Below the pieces are notes generated by a model. It saw nothing but the letters and a program-made list of their open reading frames with translations, was not told where the DNA came from and did not search any database. From contig NZ_QRVG01000002.1 in the NCBI RefSeq assembly GCF_003459245.1, positions 62,001 to 126,000 of the forward strand: DNA of 64,000 nt. Direction: 5' to 3'. This document shows, in pieces, positions 1 through 8,316 of this stretch. This DNA comes from Collinsella sp. AF23-2. Its GTDB lineage: Bacteria; Actinomycetota; Coriobacteriia; Coriobacteriales; Coriobacteriaceae. The position numbers were made by a program, and so were the translations under genes. The stretch's first letter is position 1; every line of letters begins with the position of its first letter.

Positions 1-65
1 GCCTGGGCGATTTTGCTAAGGTCGATGAGTATCAGAAGGGCATCGCCATCCGTCAGGTCTGCTAA
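1..65 (+). CDS. C-terminal end of an unidentified protein (partial)
   Basis: The reading frame that begins at base 3 is open for 20 codons and stops with TAA at 63-65, giving the end LGDFAKVDEYQKGIAIRQVC. A strong rho-independent terminator follows 35 bases later, which supports this being the true end of a gene that starts outside the window. The fragment is too short for me to name a family. Confidence 0.5.
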   Translation, partial: LGDFAKVDEYQKGIAIRQVC

Positions 66-99
66 CGCAGCGCACGGACCTTGCATCTTTGCTTTGTAG

Positions 100-136
100 A
101 GCACCCGTCTCGGATTGCCGAGGCGGGTGCTTTTTC
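100..136 (+). terminator. Rho-independent terminator
   Basis: A 14-bp stem (arms AGCACCCGTCTCGG and CCGAGGCGGGTGCT, one G-T wobble) with an ATTG loop is followed directly by a run of T. It ends the transcript of the partial gene at the left edge. Confidence 0.9.
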
Positions 137-266
137 ATGTTTGTAGTCGATGCCTTGGGATCCAATCGTGCTTGAAGCGCGTTCGCGTGTGCGCCCGCTC
201 TCATTTCTTGCTAGACTTCATGGAAACCATCAATCGATATGCCCGCAATTGCAGGAGGCCACAGGA

Positions 267-1661
267 ATGTGCAATGTTTCGCTCAACGCTACGCAGCCGT
301 CAGCTGCCTCTCTGCGCGTGCTGTGCGCTCTTGAGGATGCTGGTCTTGAGGCCTGGTACGTGGGCGGTTGGGTGCGCGACGCCCTGATGGGTTGCCCCAG
401 CCACGATGTTGATATGTGCTGTAGCGGCCTGTGGCAGGAGTCCAAGGTGGCGCTCGAGGCCGCTGGTATCGCGGTCGTGGAGTCGGGCATTAAATTTGGC
501 GGAATCACGGCTATTTCCGATTGCGAGCGTATCGAGGTCACCACGTACCGTCTGGATGGCTTTTACACCGATGGTCGCCATCCCCAGAGTGTGGAGCGTG
601 CCGCCTCGCTCGAGGACGATCTGGCGCGCCGCGACTTTACCGTCAACGCTATGGCATGGCATCCCGAGCGCGGGCTTGTCGACCGCTACGACGGCCAGGG
701 TGACTTGGAGCGCAAGCTGATTCGCGCTGTCGGCGATCCCAAGCGTCGCTTTAACGAGGACGCCCTGCGCATGTTGCGTGCGGTGCGCTTTGCCTGCCGC
801 CTGGACTTTATGATTGAGCCCGAGACTAAGCGCGCGCTTGCCGAGTGCGCGCCGCTGCTCGACGCCGTGGCGCGCGAGCGTGTGGGTATTGAGCTTGAGG
901 GCATTCTTTCGACCGGTCATGGGGGAGACGCGATGCTGCGCTACCCCGAGCTCATCTGTGCCTCTGTGCCTGAGCTGGCAGCGGGTCGCGGCTTTGATCA
1001 GCGAAGTGTCTATCATGCGTTTAACGTTTACGAGCATATCGCCCGTGTGCTGACGGTGGCAGGGGAGCTTGCGCTGTGCGACGGCGTCGCGCCCTCGTCG
1101 AGCCTTATGTGGGCGGCGTTTTTGCACGATGTGTCCAAGCCCGATTGTTTCACGGTCGATCACGCCGGCAGCGGACACTTCTACGGTCATCCCGAGCTCG
1201 GCGCCAAGAAAGCGCGCGTCATTATGGATCGCCTGGCGCTCTCGCACGACCTGGTGCGCGACGTGTGCCTGCTCATCAAATATCACGACAAGCCGCTGCG
1301 CCCCGAGCGCTCCTGCCTGCTCAATATGATGCGCGCGCTTTCGGGCGAGGGCGTCGACACGCCGCGTTTGATGGACGAGCTCATGGATCTTAAGCGTGCC
1401 GACACGCTCGGCAAGGCCCCGTCGTGCTTCTATTACGTTGAGACGATTGAGGAGATGCGCGCGATGGCGCACGAGCTGCTGAAGGCGGGGGAGCCCTATA
1501 CGCTCAAGATGCTCGCCATCAACGGCGGCGACCTGATCCGTGCCGGTGTGAAGCCGGGGCCTGAGCTAGGCCAACTACTCAACGCTGCCCTCGATGCCGT
1601 TATCGAGGACAACATCCCCAACGAGCGCGAAGCTCTTTTGGTTCATCTCAACTTGAATTAG
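267..1661 (+). CDS. cca: CCA-adding tRNA nucleotidyltransferase (HD-domain type)
   Basis: Adds or repairs the 3' CCA end of tRNAs, using CTP and ATP in the cytoplasm. The N-terminal class II nucleotidyltransferase head is clear: GGWVRDALMG from residue 33 and the metal-binding pair Asp47/Asp49 in HDVD, followed by the RRDFTVNAMAW and RMLRAVRFACR blocks of the poly(A)polymerase/CCA family. An HD phosphohydrolase-like motif (LHDVSKPD, near residue 287) lies in the C-terminal half. The frame is open from base 150, but ATG 267 is preferred because GGAGG lies 9 bases upstream. That gives 464 residues, normal for the family. The tRNA genes downstream carry CCA in the DNA, so the enzyme may serve mainly in repair here. 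CCA-adding is likelier than poly(A) polymerase because of the HD domain. Confidence 0.93.
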   Translation: MCNVSLNATQPSAASLRVLCALEDAGLEAWYVGGWVRDALMGCPSHDVDMCCSGLWQESKVALEAAGIAVVESGIKFGGITAISDCERIEVTTYRLDGFYTDGRHPQSVERAASLEDDLARRDFTVNAMAWHPERGLVDRYDGQGDLERKLIRAVGDPKRRFNEDALRMLRAVRFACRLDFMIEPETKRALAECAPLLDAVARERVGIELEGILSTGHGGDAMLRYPELICASVPELAAGRGFDQRSVYHAFNVYEHIARVLTVAGELALCDGVAPSSSLMWAAFLHDVSKPDCFTVDHAGSGHFYGHPELGAKKARVIMDRLALSHDLVRDVCLLIKYHDKPLRPERSCLLNMMRALSGEGVDTPRLMDELMDLKRADTLGKAPSCFYYVETIEEMRAMAHELLKAGEPYTLKMLAINGGDLIRAGVKPGPELGQLLNAALDAVIEDNIPNEREALLVHLNLN

Positions 1662-1725
1662 CTACCAAGTTTACCTGCGTATTCCATAACCTGCCGACAA
1701 TTTTTCGGCAATTTGGAATTTCTTC

Positions 1726-1754
1726 TTGCGCTGACGTTTTTTGTCCCGTAATAT
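1726..1754 (+). promoter_or_regulatory. Sigma-70-type promoter for the tRNA-Glu pair
   Basis: TTGCGC (1726-1731) and TAATAT (1749-1754) are separated by exactly 17 bases and lie about 35 bases before the first tRNA. No other promoter is apparent between cca and the tRNAs. Confidence 0.6.
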
Positions 1755-1788
1755 ATTTCCTCGCAGCACGGCAGTGCAGATGTCATGT

Positions 1789-1865
1789 GGCCCGTTCGTC
1801 TAGCGGTTTAGGACGCCGCCCTCTCAAGGCGGAGATCACCAGTTCGAATCTGGTACGGGCTACCA
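1789..1865 (+). tRNA. tRNA-Glu (anticodon CTC), copy 1
   Basis: Cloverleaf read by eye: acceptor GGCCCGT pairs with ACGGGCT, the D arm contains TAGCGGTTTAGG, the anticodon loop is CTCTCAA (anticodon CTC, reading GAG), and the T arm is ACCAG-TTCGAAT-CTGGT. Discriminator A and CCA are encoded (1862-1865). Confidence 0.95.
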
Positions 1866-1887
1866 CTTCTTTTCTGCTGAGGCTTAT

Positions 1888-1964
1888 GGCCCGTTCGTCT
1901 AGCGGTTTAGGACGCCGCCCTCTCAAGGCGGAGATCACCAGTTCGAATCTGGTACGGGCTACCA
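1888..1964 (+). tRNA. tRNA-Glu (anticodon CTC), copy 2
   Basis: Identical over its full 77 bases to the copy at 1789-1865 and separated from it by 22 unrelated bases. Both were probably made from one precursor, since one promoter precedes the pair and one terminator follows it. Confidence 0.95.
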
Positions 1965-1974
1965 CGCATCTGAT

Positions 1975-2008
1975 ACCCGGTCTTCCCTTGGAAGGTCGGG
2001 TTTTTTAT
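1975..2008 (+). terminator. Rho-independent terminator after the tRNA-Glu pair
   Basis: A 12-bp stem (ACCCGGTCTTCC with GGAAGGTCGGGT, two wobbles), a CTT loop and a T run follow 10 bases after the second tRNA. Confidence 0.88.
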
Positions 2009-2114
2009 TTTCAAACAACCGTCTGCAATTCCCGTTTGAACCAGAGCTTTGCGTTCTGTCTATGGCCCTTACGGGTACAATATCCAAGATATTTTGACTG
2101 TTAGAAGGAGTCTC

Positions 2115-3422
2115 ATGACGGAGTCCTCTCAGCATACGTCTAAGCCCCAGGTCGAGGTTGAGGCCTCGGGCGGAGATGACAATAAGAGCGCACGCCGCGG
2201 CGCCATCTTTATCGGCGTCGTGCTGGTGGGTTATATCGTCTATCTGGTGGTAACCGGGCAGATGGGGCAGTTCTGGGCCGCAATGTCGAGCGTCCAGGCG
2301 CCATGGCTCGTTGTCGCGTGTCTCTGCATGTTCATGTATCTGTTCTTTGGCATTGTGGCCTATGCGATCGCCGTCTGGCTCGACCCATATTCGCCCGTCG
2401 GTATTCGCGACCTCATTTCGGTCGAGGCGAGCGGCATCTTCTTTGGCAACCTTACGCCCATGATGATGGGCTCGACTCCCGCCCAGATCTACCGCCTGAC
2501 CAAAGCGGGCCAAAACGTCGGCGAGGCCGGAGCCACGCAGTTCACGCGCTTTATCGTGTACCAGTTTGGACTCGTTGCCTGGGGCGCTATCCTACTGCTT
2601 GCTCGCATGCCGTTTTTTGCCGAGCGCTATGGCGACATGACGCTGCTGTGCGTCTTTAGCTTTGGTGGACACTGCTGCATCTTGCTTGGCATCTTCGCCG
2701 TCGCGCTCATGCCTAAGACCGTCACGCGCGTCGCCCATTGCATCATTAATTGGCTCGAGCGCATAGGCGTCTCGTCCACTAAGATCGAGGGATGGCGCAC
2801 GTTTGTCGATGGCGAGATCTACTCGTTCTCCGAGAAGTTCAAGCTTTCGGCTGGCCACTTTTCGTCCATGCTGCTCACGGTGGTCATCACCATGCTGCAG
2901 CTCGCGTTTTTCTACCTCGTGCCGTATTTCCTGATGCTTGCCTTTGGCCACCACGAGGTCGACTTTTTCTCGGTCATGGCCGCGAGCGCCTTTGTCCAGC
3001 TGCTGAGCTCTGCGGTCCCCCTGCCCGGTGGAACTGGTGGCGCTGAGGGCGGCTTTGCATTGTTCTTGGGTCATTTCTTTGGGTCGGCTTCGACCGCTGG
3101 CTATCTGCTGTGGCGCCTCATTACGTTTATTGCGCCGACCATTTTGGCTGCGCCCCTGCTGGGCCTTAAGAGCGCCCACAACGAGAGCATCCATGCGCGC
3201 TGGGATCGCGTGATGCGCAAGCTCGGCCGCACGCCTCAGACGCCCTCTGCGCCCACTATGCCGCACCCCACGAATGCTGTTACCGTTGATCCCAAGAAGC
3301 GCGCTCAGAAGGCTTCTGGGACCGCTAAGCCGGCTCATAAAGCCTATGTGCGCCAGACAGGCGATGGTATTCGCGTATCTCCGTCGGCACTCAATAAGAA
3401 GAAGCATCCCAAGTCGCAGTAG
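2115..3422 (+). CDS. Flippase-like integral membrane protein (UPF0104 / lysylphosphatidylglycerol synthase TM-domain family)
   Basis: A 435-residue polytopic membrane protein. After a hydrophilic N-terminus of about 35 residues come several hydrophobic segments (first: GAIFIGVVLVGYIVYLVV). Family-typical blocks are visible: GNLTPMMMGSTPAQIYRL in the middle and VPLPGGTGGAEGGFALF near residue 310. These are characteristic of the YbhN/AglD/MprF transmembrane domain, whose members move or couple lipid-linked substrates across the membrane. The soluble synthase domain of MprF is absent, so lysyl-PG synthesis is not implied. The last 70 residues are polar and basic and probably cytoplasmic. ATG 2115 is chosen over the upstream frame because AGAAGGAG precedes it by 5 bases. 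The substrate cannot be told from sequence. Confidence 0.85.
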   Translation: MTESSQHTSKPQVEVEASGGDDNKSARRGAIFIGVVLVGYIVYLVVTGQMGQFWAAMSSVQAPWLVVACLCMFMYLFFGIVAYAIAVWLDPYSPVGIRDLISVEASGIFFGNLTPMMMGSTPAQIYRLTKAGQNVGEAGATQFTRFIVYQFGLVAWGAILLLARMPFFAERYGDMTLLCVFSFGGHCCILLGIFAVALMPKTVTRVAHCIINWLERIGVSSTKIEGWRTFVDGEIYSFSEKFKLSAGHFSSMLLTVVITMLQLAFFYLVPYFLMLAFGHHEVDFFSVMAASAFVQLLSSAVPLPGGTGGAEGGFALFLGHFFGSASTAGYLLWRLITFIAPTILAAPLLGLKSAHNESIHARWDRVMRKLGRTPQTPSAPTMPHPTNAVTVDPKKRAQKASGTAKPAHKAYVRQTGDGIRVSPSALNKKKHPKSQ

Positions 3423-3471
3423 GGCAGTCGTGCGTTCTTCATGATGCGGGGCATATTTGTGCTGTATGGGG

Positions 3472-3495
3472 GATAATCCTCTTACGTAGATTATC
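3472..3495 (+). promoter_or_regulatory. Possible TetR operator upstream of the tetR-type gene
   Basis: A perfect 7-bp inverted repeat, GATAATC / GATTATC, has a 10-base spacer and lies 44 bases before the start of the TetR-type regulator. The size and position fit an autoregulatory operator. No binding data are available. Confidence 0.4.
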
Positions 3496-3538
3496 TCTCA
3501 TCTGTTGATGAATGCTCGCATATCGAAGGGACACGCCC

Positions 3539-4150
3539 ATGGCAACCAGCAAACCGCGTCTTGATCGTCGCATCATTCGCAGCCGTAATGCCATCCTTTC
3601 GGCTTTCGAGCGCCTGCTCATGGAAAAGCCGCTGGCAGACATTACGGTGAGTGCCATCGCGCGCGAGGCCAATGTCGACCGCAAGACCTTTTACGTTCAC
3701 TTTGGTACGGTTGACGGCCTGCTCGATGCCATTGCCGTCGATGTGGTGGAGATGATTGTCGACTCGGTCGAGAAAACGCTTGCTTCTATGGACGGTGACA
3801 CCAGCGAGCGCGCTCTTGGCGCGGCGGCGACCTTCTTTAAAACCGTTAATGAGGCGCTGTGCAACAACTTAGTGCTCAATCGTCAGCTGATCGAGAATAT
3901 TCCGCTCGATGATTTCATGGCTCGTCTTCGTGCGCCGCTCGAACATGAGATTGCCGAGCGCGATCTGCTGCCCCAAGGTCTCAAGGACGAGATGTTCGAC
4001 TATTATCTGGCGTTTTTGCTGTCGGGTATTATCGGTATCTATCGCACGTGGGCACTGTCTGACGGCTCGGTTCCTATCGAGCGCGTCTCTGAGGTCGCCA
4101 ACGACCTGACTCTCAACGGTCTGTCGAGTCTGGAATCTCGCTTCGAATAG
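3539..4150 (+). CDS. TetR/AcrR-family transcriptional regulator
   Basis: A 203-residue repressor-type protein. The N-terminal TetR DNA-binding domain is clear: RRIIRSRNAILSAFERLL, then the helix-turn-helix ITVSAIAREANVDRKTFYVHF, with the usual TFYxHF end. The C-terminal ligand-binding part (about residues 70-203) resembles the helical domain of DhaS/YfiR-like TetR proteins but names no ligand. ATG 3539 follows GAAGGG at 8 bases. The convergent radical SAM gene is 188 bases away across a terminator, so co-regulation is not evident. The inverted repeat at 3472-3495 may be its own operator. Confidence 0.85.
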   Translation: MATSKPRLDRRIIRSRNAILSAFERLLMEKPLADITVSAIAREANVDRKTFYVHFGTVDGLLDAIAVDVVEMIVDSVEKTLASMDGDTSERALGAAATFFKTVNEALCNNLVLNRQLIENIPLDDFMARLRAPLEHEIAERDLLPQGLKDEMFDYYLAFLLSGIIGIYRTWALSDGSVPIERVSEVANDLTLNGLSSLESRFE

Positions 4151-4174
4151 CATCGATAATTCAACAACTTAAAG

Positions 4175-4243
4175 AAGTTGCGGTGGAATAGGGATTGTTT
4201 TGGTTATTGGAAGGCCGTTCCGGTCCCTATTTCACCGCAACTT
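4175..4243. repeat. Dispersed hairpin repeat, copy 1 (AAGTTGCGGTGAAATAG family)
   Basis: Left arm AAGTTGCGGTGGAATAGGGA and right arm TCCCTATTTCACCGCAACTT form a 20-bp stem with one G-T wobble around a 29-base loop. Related elements lie at 5905-5925 (left arm only), 28514-28583 and 44918-44985, all outside genes. The loops differ while the arms are conserved, as in small non-coding mobile or RNA-structure elements. Confidence 0.85.
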
Positions 4244-4266
4244 AGTAAAACTGTTTTGATGGTAAG

Positions 4267-4312
4267 GCGGAGCAGCCTCGAAGATGAGCCTCGAGACTGC
4301 TCCGCTTCATTT
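4267..4312. terminator. Hairpin terminator between convergent tetR-type and radical SAM genes
   Basis: The arms GCGGAGCAGCCTCGA and TCGAGACTGCTCCGC pair over 15 positions with one mismatch and are followed by TTCATTT on the plus strand. The hairpin lies between two convergent genes and could end both transcripts. Confidence 0.6.
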
Positions 4313-4338
4313 CTGAGCGTTTGTCGTGTAGGGCAGCA

Positions 4339-5772
4339 TTAATCGCCGTTTTTGAGTATGCGGCCCTGTTTTTCGAACTTGTGCATGTCGCTATCGGCCA
4401 TGCCCTGCGACTTGTCCTCGTGACGCTTGGCGTATAACGGATCGTCGAAGTCGTTCCAGATGCGGTCGGCGACAGGTGACCATGCCTCGGCGGCAGCCTG
4501 GGTCTTTTCGCGCAGCTGCTCGGGTGACTCCTTCTCGATTAGGTCGGTGCTCATTGCGCCACTCTCGGCGACCAGTTTTGGCAGCACGTCGGGATTCTCG
4601 AGCATGGGGCATGGTTTGAGGTAGTTGTCGTTAAACGGCATGTTCTCGTAGTACTTCATAAAGAGGGGAGAGCGCAGCGCGTCGAGTAAGCTCACATCGT
4701 GGATGTTGGCGTTTGAGTAGTGGATGAACACGCACGGCTCCACGTCTCCGGCGGCGTTGATGTGCAGGTAGCGGCGGCCGCCGGCGATACATCCGCCTAC
4801 AAACTCGCCGTCGTTTTGGAAGTCGAGCGTAAACAGCGGCTTCTTCTCACGCATTTCGCGGATAAAGTGATACATGTGCTCGCGCTGCTTGGGCGTGGGC
4901 ATGAGCTCGGGGGTTGCATTGCGGCCAACCGGCATAAAGTGGAAGTACCAGCAGAAGAGTGCTCCCTCGCCGATCATCCAGTCCATGTTCTCCTCGGTAG
5001 CAACCGTATCGGCATTGGCGCTGGTCCAACAGGTGGAGATACCAAACGGCAAGTCGCGCTCGCGCAGGAGTTTCATGGCGTGCTCGATCTTTGCGTAGGT
5101 ACCCTCGCCGCGACGGGCGTCGGTGGTGTGCTCATTGCCCTCGGCGCTGATGGCGGGGACAAAATTACCTACGCGAATCATATCGTCGCAGAAGGCCTCG
5201 TCGATCAGCGTGGAGTTGGTAAAGCAGAGAAACACGCAGTCCTGATGTTTTTCGCAAATTCTGATCAGGTCGTGCTTGCGGACGAGCGGCTCGCCGCCGG
5301 TATAGATGTAGATATGCGTACCGAGCTCTTTGCCCTGTGTAACGATAGAGTCGATGTCTTCGAACGAGAGATTCTGCTTGTAGCCGTACTCGGCGGCCCA
5401 GCAGCCCGTGCAATGCAGGTTGCAGGCGCTCGTGGGATCGAGCAGGATGGCCCACGGAACGTTGCACTGGTACTTTTCGCGGTTCTTTTCCTGCTCTGGC
5501 CAAGCAAGCAGGTTAGCGTCGACAATGAGGGTCTTAAGCAGCTTGGTTCGCATCTGGGGATTAAGGCTGAACACACGCATGATCAGGTCATACCAATTGC
5601 CGCGGCTCTTGATGACATTGGTGAATGCCTCTCGCTGTACAGGAAATACGCGATTGGGGACCAGCTTGTTCACGAGGTCCATGATTTTGTCGATGTTTTC
5701 TTGCGGGTTGTCGTCGAGATAATCGATGAGCTTGTTGAGCGCTGCACGCTCTGCTGACTGTGTAAGCGACAT
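4339..5772 (-). CDS. Radical SAM protein with C-terminal SPASM-like cysteines
   Basis: A 477-residue enzyme. The [4Fe-4S]/S-adenosylmethionine motif is CNLHCTGC (CxxxCxxC) near residue 117, followed by YTGGEPL, the GGE motif that holds SAM. The C-terminal half has more cysteines in CIAGGRRYLHINAAGDVEPC and CPMLENP, as in SPASM-type auxiliary cluster domains. About 110 residues precede the radical SAM barrel. The start has AAAGGA upstream. No precursor peptide or maturation partner lies nearby, so the substrate is unknown. Its upstream side now abuts the cobalamin island. If the island was inserted, its original neighbour was the ABC efflux operon now at 28.6 kb. Confidence 0.85.
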   Translation of the reverse strand: MSLTQSAERAALNKLIDYLDDNPQENIDKIMDLVNKLVPNRVFPVQREAFTNVIKSRGNWYDLIMRVFSLNPQMRTKLLKTLIVDANLLAWPEQEKNREKYQCNVPWAILLDPTSACNLHCTGCWAAEYGYKQNLSFEDIDSIVTQGKELGTHIYIYTGGEPLVRKHDLIRICEKHQDCVFLCFTNSTLIDEAFCDDMIRVGNFVPAISAEGNEHTTDARRGEGTYAKIEHAMKLLRERDLPFGISTCWTSANADTVATEENMDWMIGEGALFCWYFHFMPVGRNATPELMPTPKQREHMYHFIREMREKKPLFTLDFQNDGEFVGGCIAGGRRYLHINAAGDVEPCVFIHYSNANIHDVSLLDALRSPLFMKYYENMPFNDNYLKPCPMLENPDVLPKLVAESGAMSTDLIEKESPEQLREKTQAAAEAWSPVADRIWNDFDDPLYAKRHEDKSQGMADSDMHKFEKQGRILKNGD

Positions 5773-5904
5773 GGGTATATCCTTTCACGTGTGCTCTGTG
5801 TGTGATAATACCCACTTGTGGATTAAACGAAGTCTAAAGATTTGTAATGTGTCTATTCAACGAATCAATTTAATTTGGGGTGAAGCGTTATAGCGGATGC
5901 TCTC

Positions 5905-5925
5905 TAAGTTGCGGTGAAATAGTGT
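5905..5925 (+). repeat. Left direct repeat of the island (lone left arm of the hairpin family)
   Basis: These 21 bases equal 28514-28534. Unlike the three complete family members, no complementary right arm follows: the next bases are the C-terminal codons of the ABC ATPase gene. Confidence 0.85.
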
Positions 5926-7271
5926 CAGATGGGGATGCGGACGATTTCTTGGACCGCGCCTAGGCGTATCCAATTGGAATCCTCCGATTCGCCTTTGCAC
6001 GCTTGCATGACCTCGATACCATGCGAGCGTGCGAACTCGATGAGCTCTGCGTTGCGGGCGTTTATGGTGCCGAAGGCGGCGGGGCACACGATAAGGCGCG
6101 CGCAGTGGACGAGGAGCTCTTTGGCGCGGGCTATGGTTTTATCCCCGATCGGCTCGAAGGCGCGCTCGGCCACGCATTCCGTCGCCAGGTCGCGCGCGAG
6201 CTCGCAGTCGATGTCCCCTTCGTGCAGAACGCCCGCGTAGAACGCCTTGCCCTGCCGGATGAGCTGGCGAAACACAGCCGACCCCGTACCTGCGCCGGCG
6301 ATGACGAACGTGTGCGCATCGCCGTGTGGGCGCCCAATTTCCACGCTGCCGAAGCGCTCGTTGAAGGTGCCATGTTGAAGGCCGTAGAGCTCGCCAATCG
6401 TCTCGCGCGTGAATATGTCCTCGGGTGCGCCGGCGCGGAAGACCCGGCCGTCCTTCACGCAAATCACTTTGTCGGCGCTTTTCTGCGCGAGCTCGAGTTC
6501 GTGGATGGACATGATGACAGCCACATTCCGCGATTTCGCAAGGTGGCGAAGTATTCGCAGCAGGTCGATCTGGTAGCGGATATCGAGATACGATGTGGGC
6601 TCGTCGAGCACGAGCACACGCGGATCCTGCGCGATGGCGCGTGCGAGCATGACGCGCTGGCGTTGCCCGTCGCTTATCTGCATGAAGTCGCGCTCGGCGA
6701 GCTCTTCCACATGTGCGGTTTTCATGGCCTCGTCGACCCGACTATGGTCGTCGGGCGAGAGTGTGCCCATTCGCCCGGTGTAGGGATGCCTTCCCGCCTC
6801 TACGATATCGCGGCAGGTGAGGAGCTCGGTCCGGGGGCGATCTGTCAGCATAACGGCAAGGTTCCTTGCGAACTCCGCCGTCTTCCATCGGGAAATCTCC
6901 CGCCCGTCGAGCTCGACCGCGCCGGCAAGCGGTGCCAGATGGCGTGTGATGGTTTTCAAGATGGTCGACTTGCCCGAGCCGTTCGGCCCGATGAGTGCCA
7001 CGACGTCGCCCGCGCGAACCTCCAGATCGACGCCTTCGACTACGACCTTCTTGTCGTAGCCCGCCGACAGGTCGCTTATGCGGAAAAGCGGCGCTCCGTC
7101 AGCCTGCGTTGCGACCGGGGTTTCGAGGTTCGACTCCGCTCGGAGGAGGCGTCCCGTGCGCAGTTCCGCACGAGCCGAAAGTGCATTCTGGCGCTTTCGT
7201 GCGAGCTCAGGATTGTCTAAGCATGGAATGTCCCCTCCGAGCGTTTTGGGCTGCGGCACGAATTTCCCCAT
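5925..7271 (-). CDS. ABC transporter ATP-binding protein (FecE/BtuD type) with a C-terminal extension
   Basis: ATPase of an iron-siderophore/heme/cobalamin-class importer. Walker A is GPNGSGKST (residues 95-103), the signature is SDGQRQRV in place of LSGGQ, and Walker B is VLVLDEPTSYLD. About 60 residues precede the ABC domain. About 150 residues follow it, from near residue 300 (VEIGRPHGDAHTFVIAGAG onward). That extension is absent from plain FecE/BtuD proteins and looks like a separate globular domain; I do not recognise its function. The start codon directly abuts the stop of the permease gene, so the two are translationally linked. It is the last gene of the leftward riboswitch-led block. 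The substrate could be a corrinoid, heme or a cobalt complex. Confidence 0.88.
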   Translation of the reverse strand: MGKFVPQPKTLGGDIPCLDNPELARKRQNALSARAELRTGRLLRAESNLETPVATQADGAPLFRISDLSAGYDKKVVVEGVDLEVRAGDVVALIGPNGSGKSTILKTITRHLAPLAGAVELDGREISRWKTAEFARNLAVMLTDRPRTELLTCRDIVEAGRHPYTGRMGTLSPDDHSRVDEAMKTAHVEELAERDFMQISDGQRQRVMLARAIAQDPRVLVLDEPTSYLDIRYQIDLLRILRHLAKSRNVAVIMSIHELELAQKSADKVICVKDGRVFRAGAPEDIFTRETIGELYGLQHGTFNERFGSVEIGRPHGDAHTFVIAGAGTGSAVFRQLIRQGKAFYAGVLHEGDIDCELARDLATECVAERAFEPIGDKTIARAKELLVHCARLIVCPAAFGTINARNAELIEFARSHGIEVMQACKGESEDSNWIRLGAVQEIVRIPI

Positions 7272-8312
7272 CTACCTCACCCGCTTCTTCAACATGAGTG
7301 CGATAACCACCGGCGCGCCGAAGATGGCGGTGACGGCGCTGATGGAAAGCTCGACGGGGGAAAACAGCGTGCGCGCGATCAAATCGCAGCCCGCGCAGAA
7401 GATGGCGCCTCCCAAGAAGCACGCAGGAATCACTCGGATGGGCTTCGACGACTTCAGCGCCGACTTAACGAGATGCGGAACCGCGATGCCTACGAACGAC
7501 ACCGGACCAGCGAACGCGGTCACGCAGGCGGAGAGCATGCTCGCTAGAAGGACGAGCACCACGCGGAAGCGTGCGACGTTCACGCCGACGCTTTTCGCGT
7601 AGGCTTCTCCCAGCTGGAAGGCGGAAAGGGGCTTCGATATCGCGAATACGCATGCGCTCACGGTGATCACCACGACCGCGATGACCGCGACGTCGTCCCA
7701 GCTCGAACCCGAGAAGCTACCCAAAGACCAGTTGTGCAGGTTCACGATGGACTGGTCGTCGGCGAAGGCGATGAGGAAGTTCGTCGCCGCCGAGCAGATG
7801 TATCCCACCATGACGCCCGCCACGATGAGCATGGCCATGGAACTTATGCGCCGTGCGATGAGGAGCACGAAGCCGATGGTGATAAGCGAGCCCAGAAACG
7901 CTGCGACCACCATGGCCGGCGAGGACATGGCCTGGTTCGCGCCCAGAAGTACGATCATCGTAAGCGCGACGACGAACTTTGCGCCCGAGGAGACGCCCAA
8001 GATGAACGGGTCGGCGATGGGGTTGTTGAAAAACGTCTGCAGCAGGAACCCGGAGAGGGAAAGCGCCCCGCCGAGAAGCACGGCTGAAAGCACACGCGGC
8101 AGGCGAATCTCCCAGATGACTTGGCTTTCCATGGAATTGGCCGCGCCGCCCGAAAGGATGCCGGGGATGTGGTCTGCGGGCACGAGCACGCTCCCGATGC
8201 ACAGGTTGGCCCCGACGAGCACGATGAGGGCAACGGCGAGCAGCGCCGTCACGACGCGACACCGCGCGGCGCGCCCCGATTCGTCGTATGTCATGGAAAG
8301 TCGGCTTCTCAT
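7272..8312 (-). CDS. FecCD-family ABC transporter permease
   Basis: A 346-residue permease with about nine or ten membrane segments, the usual size for BtuC/FhuB/FecCD proteins. Family blocks are visible: the IRLPRVLSAVLLGGALSLSGFLLQ segment near residue 70, DPFILGVSSGAKF, and the C-terminal VPHLVKSALK coupling-helix region. It forms the membrane channel with the adjacent ATPase and receives substrate from the FecB-type lipoprotein encoded 4 bases upstream. Placement under a cobalamin riboswitch points to corrinoid, cobalt or tetrapyrrole import rather than a siderophore. This is inference from context. Confidence 0.9.
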   Translation of the reverse strand: MRSRLSMTYDESGRAARCRVVTALLAVALIVLVGANLCIGSVLVPADHIPGILSGGAANSMESQVIWEIRLPRVLSAVLLGGALSLSGFLLQTFFNNPIADPFILGVSSGAKFVVALTMIVLLGANQAMSSPAMVVAAFLGSLITIGFVLLIARRISSMAMLIVAGVMVGYICSAATNFLIAFADDQSIVNLHNWSLGSFSGSSWDDVAVIAVVVITVSACVFAISKPLSAFQLGEAYAKSVGVNVARFRVVLVLLASMLSACVTAFAGPVSFVGIAVPHLVKSALKSSKPIRVIPACFLGGAIFCAGCDLIARTLFSPVELSISAVTAIFGAPVVIALMLKKRVR

Positions 8313-8316
8313 GGTG

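Noticed and set aside
150..266. N-terminal extension of the CCA-adding enzyme from base 150
   Set aside because: The extra 39 residues have no likeness to the family, and a good ribosome site (GGAGG) stands before the ATG at 267.
6003..7220. 405-codon open frame on the plus strand opposite the ABC ATPase
   Set aside because: The minus-strand frame has Walker A, signature and Walker B; the plus frame has no domain and lies wholly inside it.
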